The position numbers were made by a program, and so were the translations under genes. A stretch of 15,251 nt of DNA, taken from Aquificaceae bacterium (lineage in GTDB: Bacteria > Aquificota > Aquificia > Aquificales > Aquificaceae). Positions 7,794 to 15,251 of the stretch are shown one piece after another; position 1 is the first letter of the stretch; each line of letters begins with the position of its first letter. The DNA is taken from the NCBI GenBank assembly GCA_015490215.1, contig WFYH01000067.1:1-15251 (forward strand), written 5' to 3'. The notes beneath the pieces were generated by a model that made no database searches, was not told the DNA's origin, and was given only the letters and a program-made list of their open reading frames with translations.

Positions 7794-7950
7794 AGGAGAC
7801 CTACTATTTTATACGCTCTTTCAAAGATTTCCTCCCCGTGAAAAAATCGGTAATTTTACCTTCAAATTTTCAGAAAGAGGACGATCTTCATAGGTATGAA
7901 GGTTTATGAGATTGACACGGTTTCTCTGTGGCTTGCCCTAAAGAAAAGAG
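7794..7950. promoter_or_regulatory. Intergenic region: GGDEF-EAL promoter plus inverted repeat downstream of metG
   Basis: This 157-bp gap separates the end of metG from the start of the GGDEF-EAL gene, both on the - strand. A - strand TATAAA (within TATAAAAT) occupies 7813 down to 7808, about 14 bp before the ATG. The -35 is not clear. An inverted repeat GGTAATTTTACC lies at 7849-7860. Read on the - strand it is followed by GATTTTTT, so it could be a weak metG terminator (stem of 4-5 bp) or a protein-binding site. No Shine-Dalgarno match stronger than TAGGT precedes the ATG. Confidence 0.45.
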
Positions 7951-9429
<1,479 letters not shown>

Positions 9430-9651
9430 TTAGATTACCACGTAGGGCAGAAGGGCGAGCTGTCTTGCCCTCTTTATCTGAACAGCAAGTCTCCTTTGGT
9501 GCTTGCTGCAGAGGTTGGTCTGCCTCCTTGACTTTATACGTGCCCTCTCGGTCATGAACTGGCGAAGCTCTTCGTAGTTTTTGTAGTCGGGTTCCTTTTT
9601 GTTCTCACAAAAATAGCAAACCTTTTTCTTTGCAGGCTTTTTTATAGCCAT
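9430..9651 (-). CDS. rpsR: 30S ribosomal protein S18
   Basis: S18 binds the 30S platform as a heterodimer with S6. The 73-residue protein has the zinc-binding form of the N-terminal region, with C12, C15, C48 and H51 (CYFC and CSKH). Many bacterial S18 proteins lack these cysteines. The core ERARIKSRRQTNLCSKHQRRLAVQIKRARQLALLPY is typical. A strong AGGAGG ribosome site lies 9 nt before the ATG, next to the ssb stop. Position after rpsF and ssb is the standard bacterial order. The stop codon abuts the metG start. Confidence 0.97.
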   Translation of the reverse strand: MAIKKPAKKKVCYFCENKKEPDYKNYEELRQFMTERARIKSRRQTNLCSKHQRRLAVQIKRARQLALLPYVVI

Positions 9652-9666
9652 CTTGCAAAACCTCCT

Positions 9667-10113
9667 TCAGAAAGGAATCTCATCATCGTTTTCTTCCTGC
9701 TTTTTGGGTTCACCGAGGTTTTTAAGCTCCTCTTCTATCTTTTCAAGGTCGGAACTTTCGTTGATCACCTCCTCCTCCACTTCATCTATCTTCGGTTTGC
9801 GGATTATCCTGACCGCTTCCGCCACTATCCTGACCTTGCTGTAGTTCTTTCCGTCCTGCCCCGTCCATCTGTCTTGGGAGAGCCTGCCCTCTATTACCAC
9901 CGTATACCCCTTGGACAGCCTCGTGGCAAGGTCCTCCGCCAACCTGCCGTAGGTCTTTACATCAAAGAAGTGGCTCTCTTCCCTCCATTCCTCTCCCACC
10001 TTATACCTTCTGTTCCAAGCCACCCCGAACTCGGTAACGGGTGTCCCGGAGGGCATATACCTTATGACGGGATCGGAGGTAAGCCTACCTATCAGGAGGA
10101 CCTTATTTAGCAT
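9667..10113 (-). CDS. ssb: Single-stranded DNA-binding protein
   Basis: SSB coats single-stranded DNA in replication, repair and recombination and recruits partners through its C-terminal tip. The 148-residue protein starts MLNKVLLIGRLTSDP, as in typical tetrameric SSBs, and holds one OB fold (about 1-108) with HFFDVKTYGRLAEDLA and YTVVIEGRLSQDRW. An acidic, probably disordered linker leads to the tail DDEIPF, the conserved docking peptide for RecO, PriA, exonuclease I and others. Its ATG overlaps the end of rpsF by 11 nt (ATGCTAAATAA), with GAGG 9 nt upstream inside rpsF. It sits between the S6 and S18 genes, as in many bacteria. Confidence 0.97.
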   Translation of the reverse strand: MLNKVLLIGRLTSDPVIRYMPSGTPVTEFGVAWNRRYKVGEEWREESHFFDVKTYGRLAEDLATRLSKGYTVVIEGRLSQDRWTGQDGKNYSKVRIVAEAVRIIRKPKIDEVEEEVINESSDLEKIEEELKNLGEPKKQEENDDEIPF

Positions 10114-10444
10114 TCTTCATGACCTCGTTTTCCTTTATCTGGAAGTTAAGCCACCTGATAACATCTTCGTTTATTTTGAGCTGAAAGTCAAGCTCGTTGG
10201 GAAGCTGAGGGTTGTTGGTTTTGAACTGAATGATGAAGTATCTACCGTGGTTGAAGTTGTCTATCCTGTAAGCCAAGGTTTTGGTCCCCCAATCCTTGAA
10301 GGCGAGTATCTCACCGCCCTTTGACTCTATAAACTTCTTTATATCTTCAGCTTTCTTTTTGGCTTCCTCTTCCGTAAAGGTGGGCTTCAGGACGAAAACG
10401 GTCTCGTAAAACCTCGTTGTCTTGTAGTGTCTGTGTCTCGGCAT
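10103..10444 (-). CDS. rpsF: 30S ribosomal protein S6
   Basis: S6 forms the 30S platform heterodimer with S18. The 113-residue protein begins with a short basic extension (MPRHRHYKTTR), followed by the ferredoxin-like S6 fold: YETVFVLKPTFTEEEAKKKAEDI, GGEILAFKDWGTKTLAYRI and the conserved GRYFIIQFK, then LNEDVIRWL-type residues near the end. The ATG has a GGGAGG ribosome site 6 nt upstream. A strong extended -10 promoter and a structured leader of about 55 nt precede it. It overlaps ssb by 11 nt and heads the rpsF-ssb-rpsR-metG unit, although the block is also continuous with tsaB upstream. Confidence 0.97.
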   Translation of the reverse strand: MPRHRHYKTTRFYETVFVLKPTFTEEEAKKKAEDIKKFIESKGGEILAFKDWGTKTLAYRIDNFNHGRYFIIQFKTNNPQLPNELDFQLKINEDVIRWLNFQIKENEVMKNAK

Positions 10445-10499
10445 CTTTTACCTCCCGGACTTTTTGGTCCCCCCGCCAGACTCGCAGGGGAACGAGGTT
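10445..10499 (-). promoter_or_regulatory. Structured rpsF leader, candidate S6:S18 autoregulatory element
   Basis: The transcript between the predicted start (near 10498) and the rpsF ATG can fold so that ACCUC at its 5' end pairs with GAGGU of the ribosome-binding site. An inner stem, GUUCCCC with GGGGGAC, closes a GC-rich loop. A competing hairpin, GGAC-CAAAAA-GUCC, and a CUCG/CGAG stem use the same bases. A CCG triplet sits directly before the GGAGG. The known S6:S18 leader motif in bacteria relies on a bulged CCG next to the site-sequestering helix, so this is a plausible divergent example. The pairings are read by eye. Confidence 0.45.
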
Positions 10500-10504
10500 G
10501 AAAC

Positions 10505-10534
10505 ATTATATCACACGGGAGGTTTTATATACAA
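10505..10534 (-). promoter_or_regulatory. rpsF operon promoter with extended -10 built on the tsaB stop codon
   Basis: The - strand reads TGATATAAT from 10513 to 10505, a perfect -10 with the TGn extension. The TGA of that extension is the tsaB stop codon. TTGTAT lies 18 bp upstream of the -10, at 10534-10529, as a partial -35 inside tsaB. Transcription would begin near 10498, giving the S6 leader. This lets rpsF-ssb-rpsR-metG be transcribed independently of tsaB. Confidence 0.65.
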
Positions 10535-11101
10535 AGGTTCTACGGAGAAGGGGTCTACCCCTTCGGGTTTTTCCCTTAAAAACTCGTAAGCGTAAAGGGC
10601 ACCGTAGGCGGAAAAGGGAAAGAAGGGAAGTGTCAAGGTTTCTGATGTTATACCCTCACTTTCCATGCCCCTCAGTGTGATACCCACACCTTTCAGCTTT
10701 TCACCCTTGTGAAGTCTCACTTCTGTAGCTTCCTCCCCGTCAAAAACCCTATAAAAGAGGTTGGAACTCACCCTCAGATAAGGAATCCTGCAAGGTAAGA
10801 TCCGCATAAACCTCCCCAAAAGTAAGAGATTCTCGTAGGGGACGATGGGTTTTCCGAGCAGGTAGGCTACCGTTTTCATGAAGGTCACACCTATCCTAAG
10901 GGAAGTGAGATAGCCTACCCCTACCGATACCGCAAAGGCGTCAAAGCCCTCAAGCTTTATGCCCTCCTTTACAAAAAGGGCGGGCAGGTTCTGGAGGGTT
11001 TTCTTGGAGGTATCCTCGTAATGGAGAAGGACAAGTTTGCCCTCCTCTACGACGGAAAAGTTGAAGAAGGAAAAGGAGCAGTCAAGGGAGAAGATCCGCA
11101 C
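10511..11101 (-). CDS. tsaB: t6A complex protein TsaB (divergent)
   Basis: TsaB is the non-catalytic ASKHA-fold partner of TsaD and TsaE in the complex that transfers threonylcarbamoyl from TC-AMP (made by TsaC) to tRNA A37. The 196-residue protein opens with the RIFSLDCS strand-loop typical of the fold. It carries a variant of the family signature, GVGYLTSLRIG at 61-71, where most TsaB proteins have GPGSFTGLRIG. It continues TFMKTVAYLLGKPIVPYENL and ends near VEPLYIKPPV, like TsaB 'P.YLR' tails. The usual RxHS.xLLP segment is reduced to TLQNLP. The start is GTG at 11101, with TAAGG next to it. The stop codon is part of the rpsF -10. The gene follows the HIRAN gene after 8 nt. Assignment is by the signature and length; a diverged relative is less likely. 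Confidence 0.85.
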   Translation of the reverse strand: MRIFSLDCSFSFFNFSVVEEGKLVLLHYEDTSKKTLQNLPALFVKEGIKLEGFDAFAVSVGVGYLTSLRIGVTFMKTVAYLLGKPIVPYENLLLLGRFMRILPCRIPYLRVSSNLFYRVFDGEEATEVRLHKGEKLKGVGITLRGMESEGITSETLTLPFFPFSAYGALYAYEFLREKPEGVDPFSVEPLYIKPPV

Positions 11102-11108
11102 CTTAAAG

Positions 11109-11114
11109 ATTATA
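11109..11114 (-). promoter_or_regulatory. Candidate -10 box for tsaB fused to the HIRAN gene stop codon
   Basis: The - strand carries TATAAT from 11114 to 11109, and the HIRAN gene stop codon TAA (11112-11110) forms its middle. The box ends 7 nt before the tsaB GTG, so a transcript starting here would be leaderless or nearly so. I see no good -35 at 16-18 bp, so this could be coincidence at an ATA-TAA gene end. Confidence 0.3.
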
Positions 11115-11823
11115 TCCGTAGGTTGATGAATACCTGCGGTCGGTAGCTCTTTTCGTCCCAGATCAGGGATATGCTCCCCTCCAAGTGCCCTGCCTCTTTG
11201 ACCTTGCCGACGAGCACCTTCGCTATCGTCCTCCTGATGTAGCCCACCTTTTTACCGCTCCCGTGGTAAACCGCAAGGGCATTCTCATCGTGCTCGTTCC
11301 CCTGATCCCATACCACGTAAACCTTATCTCCTTCTTTTAAGATCAGGTTCTTCTCGGCATCTCTGAGGTCTCCAATCCTGTGAACTATACCGACTACCCT
11401 CGTGTGGTAGGTTCCTCCTTCCTCAATTAGCTTTTTGAGAACCTCCTGCGGATCCTCGGAAACAGGTAGAATCACCTCCGAGAAGGAACCCAAAAGGACC
11501 TCAACGACGAGATTGTTGTAAACCCTATCGCCCCACGCACCCTTTATAAGTTGGAGGAGATCTTCATCCATAAGGTCTTTGAGCCAAATGTAAGCAAGCA
11601 GGTATGCTCCCTTTTCTACGAGGGCAAGAGCCTTGAGAATTTCCACAAACTTGGCAAGCCCTATGCCGCTACCCGAATACCTGAGCGTCAAGCTTCCGAG
11701 CTTTTCCTCTTCAAACTTGATTGTCTTTTCGTAGTCTTCCTGCGGTTCGCCAAGGGCATAGTGCCCCGAAGGTGTTACAACGATGTGTATATCCTTGCCC
11801 TCCAAGGAGAGACAAACCTTCAT
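11110..11823 (-). CDS. HIRAN-domain protein with an unrecognised N-terminal region
   Basis: The C-terminal 100 residues (about 138-235) of this 237-residue protein match the HIRAN domain. YHTRVVGIVHR opens it, GDKVYVVWDQGNEHDENALAVY (about 165-186) is the central signature (commonly EP.NP.D.NAIAV), and KKVGYIRRTIA follows at about 191-201. In the eukaryotic remodeller HLTF, HIRAN is an OB-like domain that binds 3' ends of single-stranded DNA. Stand-alone bacterial versions are poorly characterised. The N-terminal ~135 residues show mixed strands and helices with no motif I can name, no signal peptide and no membrane segment. A nucleic-acid role is therefore inferred. The gene is first in a - strand block with tsaB, rpsF, ssb, rpsR and metG, and diverges from uspA. 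A TATTTT box ends 9 nt before the ATG and no Shine-Dalgarno sequence is present. Confidence 0.85.
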   Translation of the reverse strand: MKVCLSLEGKDIHIVVTPSGHYALGEPQEDYEKTIKFEEEKLGSLTLRYSGSGIGLAKFVEILKALALVEKGAYLLAYIWLKDLMDEDLLQLIKGAWGDRVYNNLVVEVLLGSFSEVILPVSEDPQEVLKKLIEEGGTYHTRVVGIVHRIGDLRDAEKNLILKEGDKVYVVWDQGNEHDENALAVYHGSGKKVGYIRRTIAKVLVGKVKEAGHLEGSISLIWDEKSYRPQVFINLRI

Positions 11824-11912
11824 AATCTTTTTAAAATAGGCTCTTCCTTCTCAGGTTTTTAGGTATTTTTACCTTTCACAAGCCTACCTATGTTAAACTT
11901 GCAAGGGGAGAG
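11824..11912. promoter_or_regulatory. Divergent promoter region between the HIRAN gene and uspA, with an inverted repeat
   Basis: On the + strand, TATGTT at 11889-11894 is a candidate -10 for uspA, followed by AGGGGAG as ribosome site. On the - strand, TATTTT at 11838-11833 is a candidate -10 for the HIRAN gene, 9 nt from its ATG. Between them lies a perfect inverted repeat, AGGTA-TTTT-TACCT at 11861-11874. It covers the place where the uspA -35 would sit and lies 22 bp upstream of the HIRAN -10. It could be an operator serving both genes. Neither promoter has a convincing -35. Confidence 0.45.
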
Positions 11913-12746
11913 ATGATAAGGCGGATCGTTGTGGGGATAGACGGTTCACCGGCTTCGCTGAGTGCCTCGGAGATAGCCTTTTCAATAGGCAAGCACTTTG
12001 ACATACCCGTGGTAGGGGTGTATGTAATTGACACACGTCTTATAGATGAAAGCTTCATAGCGGATCTTGCGGGTGTTTTAGGCTTTACCTACTACGAGGG
12101 GATAAGTGCAAAGGTTAAGGAATTTCTTGAAAAACAAGGGGATGTGATCCTTGAAGAGTTCTCCGCCTTGGGCAGAAAGGCTGGGGTAAAGGTGTCTGTA
12201 GTTCAGGTTGAAGGTGTTCCTTACAAGGAGATCAGCACGCAGGCGGACCCCGAAGACTTGGTAGTGGTAGGCAGGCAGGGGAGAAAGCCCATAAAGGGTT
12301 TCTTGCTCGGTTCTAATTCCGAAAAGGTAGCCCGTTACTCCAAGTGTCCCGTCCTCGTTGTTCCCGAAGGCGAAACTAAAATGAAAAAGGCTCTTGTAGC
12401 ATACGACGGAAGCGAAAATGCAAAACTTGCCTTAAGGCTCTGTAGCTCCCTCAGACCCGTATTCAACTACGAGGTAGATGTTCTCTACGTTTCGGAAGAG
12501 GCAGACCTCTCGGTAAAGGAGGAGGTAGAGAACCTTCTCGGGGAGGATTTTACCTTCCACAGGCTTGACGGACTCCCCGAGGAGAGGATAGTAGGGCTGG
12601 CAAAGGAAAAGGACAGCGATATAGTGTTTCTGGGCGCCTTCGGCAAAGGTAGGTTCAGAGAGATGTTTTTGGGAAGTATAACCCTATTTGTTCTGCACAC
12701 TTTGAACAAGCCTGTTCTCTTAGCAAAGAGCCTCAGGGAGAGATAA
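11913..12746 (+). CDS. Tandem universal stress protein (two Usp domains)
   Basis: The 277-residue cytoplasmic protein consists of two Usp domains in series (about 1-152 and 157-274). Each starts with the typical strand-Asp-Gly-Ser (VVGIDGS at 6-12; LVAYDGS at 161-167). Each keeps the nucleotide-binding pattern G-2x-G-9x-G-S: G120 to S134 in the first and G241 to S255 in the second. Both halves should therefore bind ATP, unlike tandem Usp proteins where one half has lost it. The role in stress survival is from the family; the precise function is unknown. The ATG has a GGGGAG ribosome site 4 nt upstream. The gene stands alone, diverging from the HIRAN gene and overlapping the PBP gene by 14 bp at its 3' end. 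Confidence 0.93.
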   Translation: MIRRIVVGIDGSPASLSASEIAFSIGKHFDIPVVGVYVIDTRLIDESFIADLAGVLGFTYYEGISAKVKEFLEKQGDVILEEFSALGRKAGVKVSVVQVEGVPYKEISTQADPEDLVVVGRQGRKPIKGFLLGSNSEKVARYSKCPVLVVPEGETKMKKALVAYDGSENAKLALRLCSSLRPVFNYEVDVLYVSEEADLSVKEEVENLLGEDFTFHRLDGLPEERIVGLAKEKDSDIVFLGAFGKGRFREMFLGSITLFVLHTLNKPVLLAKSLRER

Positions 12747-14916
12747 TCGTCTTTAGGTCCGAACAGGTGAGCTTGGGTTGGGTTCCCTCTATAAAGACCA
12801 TATCAACACCCTCACAGGTTTCGTCCGCAACCACATAGTCCTTAGGGTTTATGGGGACGACCACCGTCCCCTCGGGCAGAGGGAAATCATCGTTCGGATA
12901 CTTTAAGGTAGCAACAGCCATAAAATCTTTCCATATGGGAAGTGCTGCCACCGCACCGGACATGCCCTCCCCCAAGCTCCTTTTCAGATCGTAACCCACC
13001 CAAACGCCCGTAACTATGTAGGGGGAAAAGCCCACAAACCAAGCGTCCATATACTCATCGGTTGTTCCCGTCTTGCCGGCAACTATACGGGGCAGATCTT
13101 TAGCCCTTCTGCCCGTTCCCTCAAGGATAACCGCCCTGAGCATGTCCACCAAAACCCTCGTATGCGGGGCGGGAAGAACCCTCTCACACACGGGCTTGTT
13201 TTCCTCCAAGACACCGCCCCAGCGGTCTACCACCTTTCTTATGAGGAAAGGCTTACACCTGACGCCCAAATTGGCAAAAACCTGATAGGCGGCGGTAAGC
13301 TCGTAGGGTGTCACCTCCACCGTCCCGAGGGCTAAGGAGTAGTAGGGCTTGAGGTTCTTAAGACCCACCTTTTCCCCTACCTCAAGGACTATGTCAAAGC
13401 CGAGTTTGTCCAGCAGGTTCACGGTGGCGGTGTTTATACTTTTAGCCAAGGCTTCCCTGAGGGTTACCACCTTATACTCCTTATCCCCATAGTTCTTAGG
13501 CGTCCACTCTTGATCGGTAACCGGGTCGTAAAAGGTTCTCGGAACCGCACTTATGGAAGATATCTGCGTCTCCCCGCTCAGGATAGCGGCAAGGTATATA
13601 ACAGGCTTTATGGCGGATCCGGGTTGCCTCTTAGCTTTGAGTGCCCTGTTAAAAGGACTGTAAAGGTAAGAGTATCCACCCACAAGCGCCCTTACGGCTC
13701 CCGTCTTGACGTCCATGCTGACGAGGGCACCCTGCAGATCGGGAACAACTTCCGCCTCCCAGCCCCTTTCCGTGCTGTGAACCTTGACAAAGATGTATCT
13801 TTTTCCAGAGACATTCAAACTTTTCAGATCCACCTTAAACCTTTCAACCCCGACATCTACGGTGGCTACGTTTCCTTCCACTGATACTATCTTACCCACA
13901 TAGACCTTGTCGTTTTCCAAATGAGGAGGTTGGGTGTTAAAGTAGCGCTCCATATCAAGGTCGCTTTCGGGAAGGAAGGGAATACCGTTTCTCTTAGCCA
14001 ACCTTTCAAGCCCCTCCCTTAGAACCTTTTGGGCGAGGATCTGAAGATCTTTGTCTATGGTCGTGTATATCCTGAGCCCCCCCTCAAGAACCATGTCTCC
14101 GTATTTGGAAACCAGATACTCCTTTATGGCATCAAGAACGTAATCGGAAGTTATGTATTTACCGCTCCTTGTTACCGTAAGGGGTGTGGCAATGGCTTTC
14201 TCATATTCCTCCTTGGTTATATAACCGTCCTCATACATCCTCGTGAGGACATAGTCCCTCCTTTTCTTGGCAAGATCCGGATTGACAAAAGGGTTAAACT
14301 TGGAGGGAGCTTTAGGGAGTCCTGCCAAAAGAGCCGCTTCTTCAAGGGTAAGCTCCCTTACACTCTTGCCGAAATACACCCTTGAAGCGGCTTCAACTCC
14401 GTAAGCTCCGTTGCCGAGGTATATCTGGTTCAGATAGAGTTCAAGGATCTTCTTCTTGGAGAAGGTCCTTTCTATCTTTATAGCCAAAAGAGCCTCCTTT
14501 ATCTTTCTCTGCAGGGTCCTCTCTCTGGTCAGGAATAGGTTTTTCGCCAATTGCTGGGTTATGGTGCTTCCGCCCTGAACCACCCTACCCGCCTTGAGGT
14601 TGGCTATCAGCGCCCTGAAGATGGCTTTGAAATCTACACCGCCGTGCTTAAAAAAATTCCTATCCTCCGCAGCCACGAAAGCCTGAATGACTTTTTCGGG
14701 GATCTCGTCAATGCTTACGTAGTACCTCCTTTGGATGCCTATATCTCCGTAGTATCTATCCTTGTAGTCGTAGACTATGGAAACCTGAGGGGGCGACCAC
14801 CTTTCAAGGAGTTTAACATCGGGCAGGGAGTGGTAAAGGCTAAGAAGGTAAACGAAGATGAACGTAAAGATAACCCCGAAGAAAATTGCAAGACCTATCA
14901 GTAACTTTTTTTTCAT
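12733..14916 (-). CDS. mrcA: Class A penicillin-binding protein (PBP1A type)
   Basis: This bifunctional enzyme polymerises lipid II into glycan strands and cross-links the stem peptides in the periplasm. The 727 residues comprise a membrane anchor (about 5-28); a GT51 glycosyltransferase domain (about 50-230) with AAEDRNFFKHGG, catalytic E84, GGSTITQQLAKN and the second acidic residue E175 in YGVEAAS; a linker; an OB-like insert (about 335-395); and a transpeptidase domain with SxxK as SAIK (S434, K437), SxN as SIN (S493-N495) and KTGT at 615-618. All catalytic elements are intact. Cysteines 554/577 and 701/717 are all periplasmic and may form disulfides. The ATG at 14916 has no Shine-Dalgarno sequence despite a ~20-nt leader. 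A -10 box shared back-to-back with the dksA-like gene lies upstream. Confidence 0.96.
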   Translation of the reverse strand: MKKKLLIGLAIFFGVIFTFIFVYLLSLYHSLPDVKLLERWSPPQVSIVYDYKDRYYGDIGIQRRYYVSIDEIPEKVIQAFVAAEDRNFFKHGGVDFKAIFRALIANLKAGRVVQGGSTITQQLAKNLFLTRERTLQRKIKEALLAIKIERTFSKKKILELYLNQIYLGNGAYGVEAASRVYFGKSVRELTLEEAALLAGLPKAPSKFNPFVNPDLAKKRRDYVLTRMYEDGYITKEEYEKAIATPLTVTRSGKYITSDYVLDAIKEYLVSKYGDMVLEGGLRIYTTIDKDLQILAQKVLREGLERLAKRNGIPFLPESDLDMERYFNTQPPHLENDKVYVGKIVSVEGNVATVDVGVERFKVDLKSLNVSGKRYIFVKVHSTERGWEAEVVPDLQGALVSMDVKTGAVRALVGGYSYLYSPFNRALKAKRQPGSAIKPVIYLAAILSGETQISSISAVPRTFYDPVTDQEWTPKNYGDKEYKVVTLREALAKSINTATVNLLDKLGFDIVLEVGEKVGLKNLKPYYSLALGTVEVTPYELTAAYQVFANLGVRCKPFLIRKVVDRWGGVLEENKPVCERVLPAPHTRVLVDMLRAVILEGTGRRAKDLPRIVAGKTGTTDEYMDAWFVGFSPYIVTGVWVGYDLKRSLGEGMSGAVAALPIWKDFMAVATLKYPNDDFPLPEGTVVVPINPKDYVVADETCEGVDMVFIEGTQPKLTCSDLKTIISP

Positions 14917-14936
14917 GACGGGAGCTTGTTGGTAAC

Positions 14937-14948
14937 TATAATATTATA
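14937..14948. promoter_or_regulatory. Back-to-back divergent -10 boxes for the PBP and DksA-like genes
   Basis: The 12-bp perfect palindrome TATAATATTATA holds a + strand TATAAT (14937-14942) and a - strand TATAAT (14948-14943) placed head to head. The + box is 35 nt from the DksA-like ATG, the - box 26 nt from the PBP ATG. For the + promoter, ATGACG 16 bp upstream is a fair -35; none is clear for the other. Both promoters cannot be occupied by polymerase at once. Confidence 0.55.
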
Positions 14949-14977
14949 TCTTTCTCTTAAGCCTTAAGGAGGGAATC

Positions 14978-15251
14978 ATGGAGAAGGAAAGGCTTGAAGA
15001 GTGCAAAAAGAGGCTTTTAGAGGCGAAGAACAAGATCTTGGAGAGGTATCTCGCCAAGGAGGAAACACAGCAAAGACTTGAAGAAGAATCCAAGGAGCCG
15101 AGGGATCTTGAGGACATAGGTCAGATAACCTACACGGAGGAGCTTTTGGATAACCTATCCCACATTGAAATCAACACCCTAAAAGAGATAGACTACGCCC
15201 TGAAGAAGATAGAAAGCGGTGGTTATGGAATCTGTGAAGGTTGCGGTGAGG
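14978..15251 (+). CDS. DksA/TraR-type zinc-finger protein (cut by the window edge)
   Basis: Ninety-one codons are visible before the window ends. The N-terminal part (about 1-45) is highly charged and helical, likely a coiled coil. Then comes DIGQITYTEELLDNLSHIE and a helix INTLKEIDYALKKIESG, leading to YGICEGCGE, the start of a C4 zinc finger of the DksA/TraR family (first CxxC pair seen, second pair beyond the edge). Members bind RNA polymerase through the secondary channel and modulate promoter response, often with ppGpp; others of this shape are YocK/YteA-type proteins of unknown role. The protein would be shorter than E. coli DksA in its coiled coil if it ends as usual. An excellent AAGGAGGG ribosome site precedes the ATG. 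Confidence 0.88.
   Translation, partial: MEKERLEECKKRLLEAKNKILERYLAKEETQQRLEEESKEPRDLEDIGQITYTEELLDNLSHIEINTLKEIDYALKKIESGGYGICEGCGE

Noticed and set aside
10445..10510. A classic intrinsic terminator after tsaB in the GC-rich rpsF leader
   Set aside because: GGAC-CAAAAA-GUCC is not followed by a U-run but by the GGGAGG ribosome site, so it fits a translational control leader better.
14955..14969. CTTAAG and CCTTAAGG palindromes before the DksA-like gene as an operator
   Set aside because: They overlap the Shine-Dalgarno region and are short; the second is largely explained by AAGGAGG.

Overview
The window looks like chromosomal DNA of a thermophilic Gram-negative bacterium, most likely in the Aquificaceae (Aquifex / Hydrogenobacter / Thermocrinis type). 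This is inference from the protein sequences: they are rich in Lys, Glu and Arg, use AGG/AGA for Arg and ATA for Ile heavily, and are tightly packed. LptB implies an outer membrane. The methionyl-tRNA synthetase ends without the C-terminal tRNA-binding domain, which in Aquifex is a separate protein (Trbp111). Nothing in the window looks like a mobile element, CRISPR array, tRNA or rRNA, and no gene is visibly broken.

Layout from left to right. (1) The last 11 codons of a truncated gene overlap a small single-pass membrane protein, followed by glyQ on the + strand. (2) tsaC, a t6A tRNA-modification gene, runs on the - strand and overlaps the end of glyQ. (3) leuB starts 25 bp from tsaC on the other strand. 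It leads a compact + strand unit: leuB, an exported 498-aa protein with an FlgT-C-like segment, and lptB. (4) A large membrane-bound GGDEF-EAL c-di-GMP enzyme runs on the - strand and overlaps the end of lptB. (5) A - strand block reads, in transcription order, HIRAN-domain protein, tsaB, rpsF, ssb, rpsR, metG. It holds the classic S6-SSB-S18 group flanked by tRNA modification and charging genes. (6) A two-domain universal stress protein runs on the + strand, divergent from the HIRAN gene. (7) A class A penicillin-binding protein (PBP1A type) runs on the - strand. (8) A DksA/TraR-type zinc-finger gene, divergent from the PBP gene, is cut by the right edge.

Themes. Much of the window concerns translation: GlyRS alpha, MetRS, S6, S18, and two of the t6A genes (tsaC and tsaB). 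The cell envelope is represented by LptB, PBP1A and probably the FlgT-C-like exported protein. Signalling and stress are represented by the GGDEF-EAL protein, UspA and the DksA-like protein. All three convergent gene pairs overlap at their 3' ends by 14-24 bp. Several start codons have a -10-like box only 6-9 nt upstream and no Shine-Dalgarno sequence, which suggests leaderless mRNAs. Two candidate -10 boxes are fused to stop codons.

The most open biology is in the HIRAN-domain protein, the 498-aa exported protein, the structured rpsF leader, and a near-identical 12-bp inverted repeat found upstream of the GGDEF-EAL gene and between the HIRAN gene and uspA. Most of the rest is recognisable housekeeping. 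I did not find a clearly new defence or mobile system.
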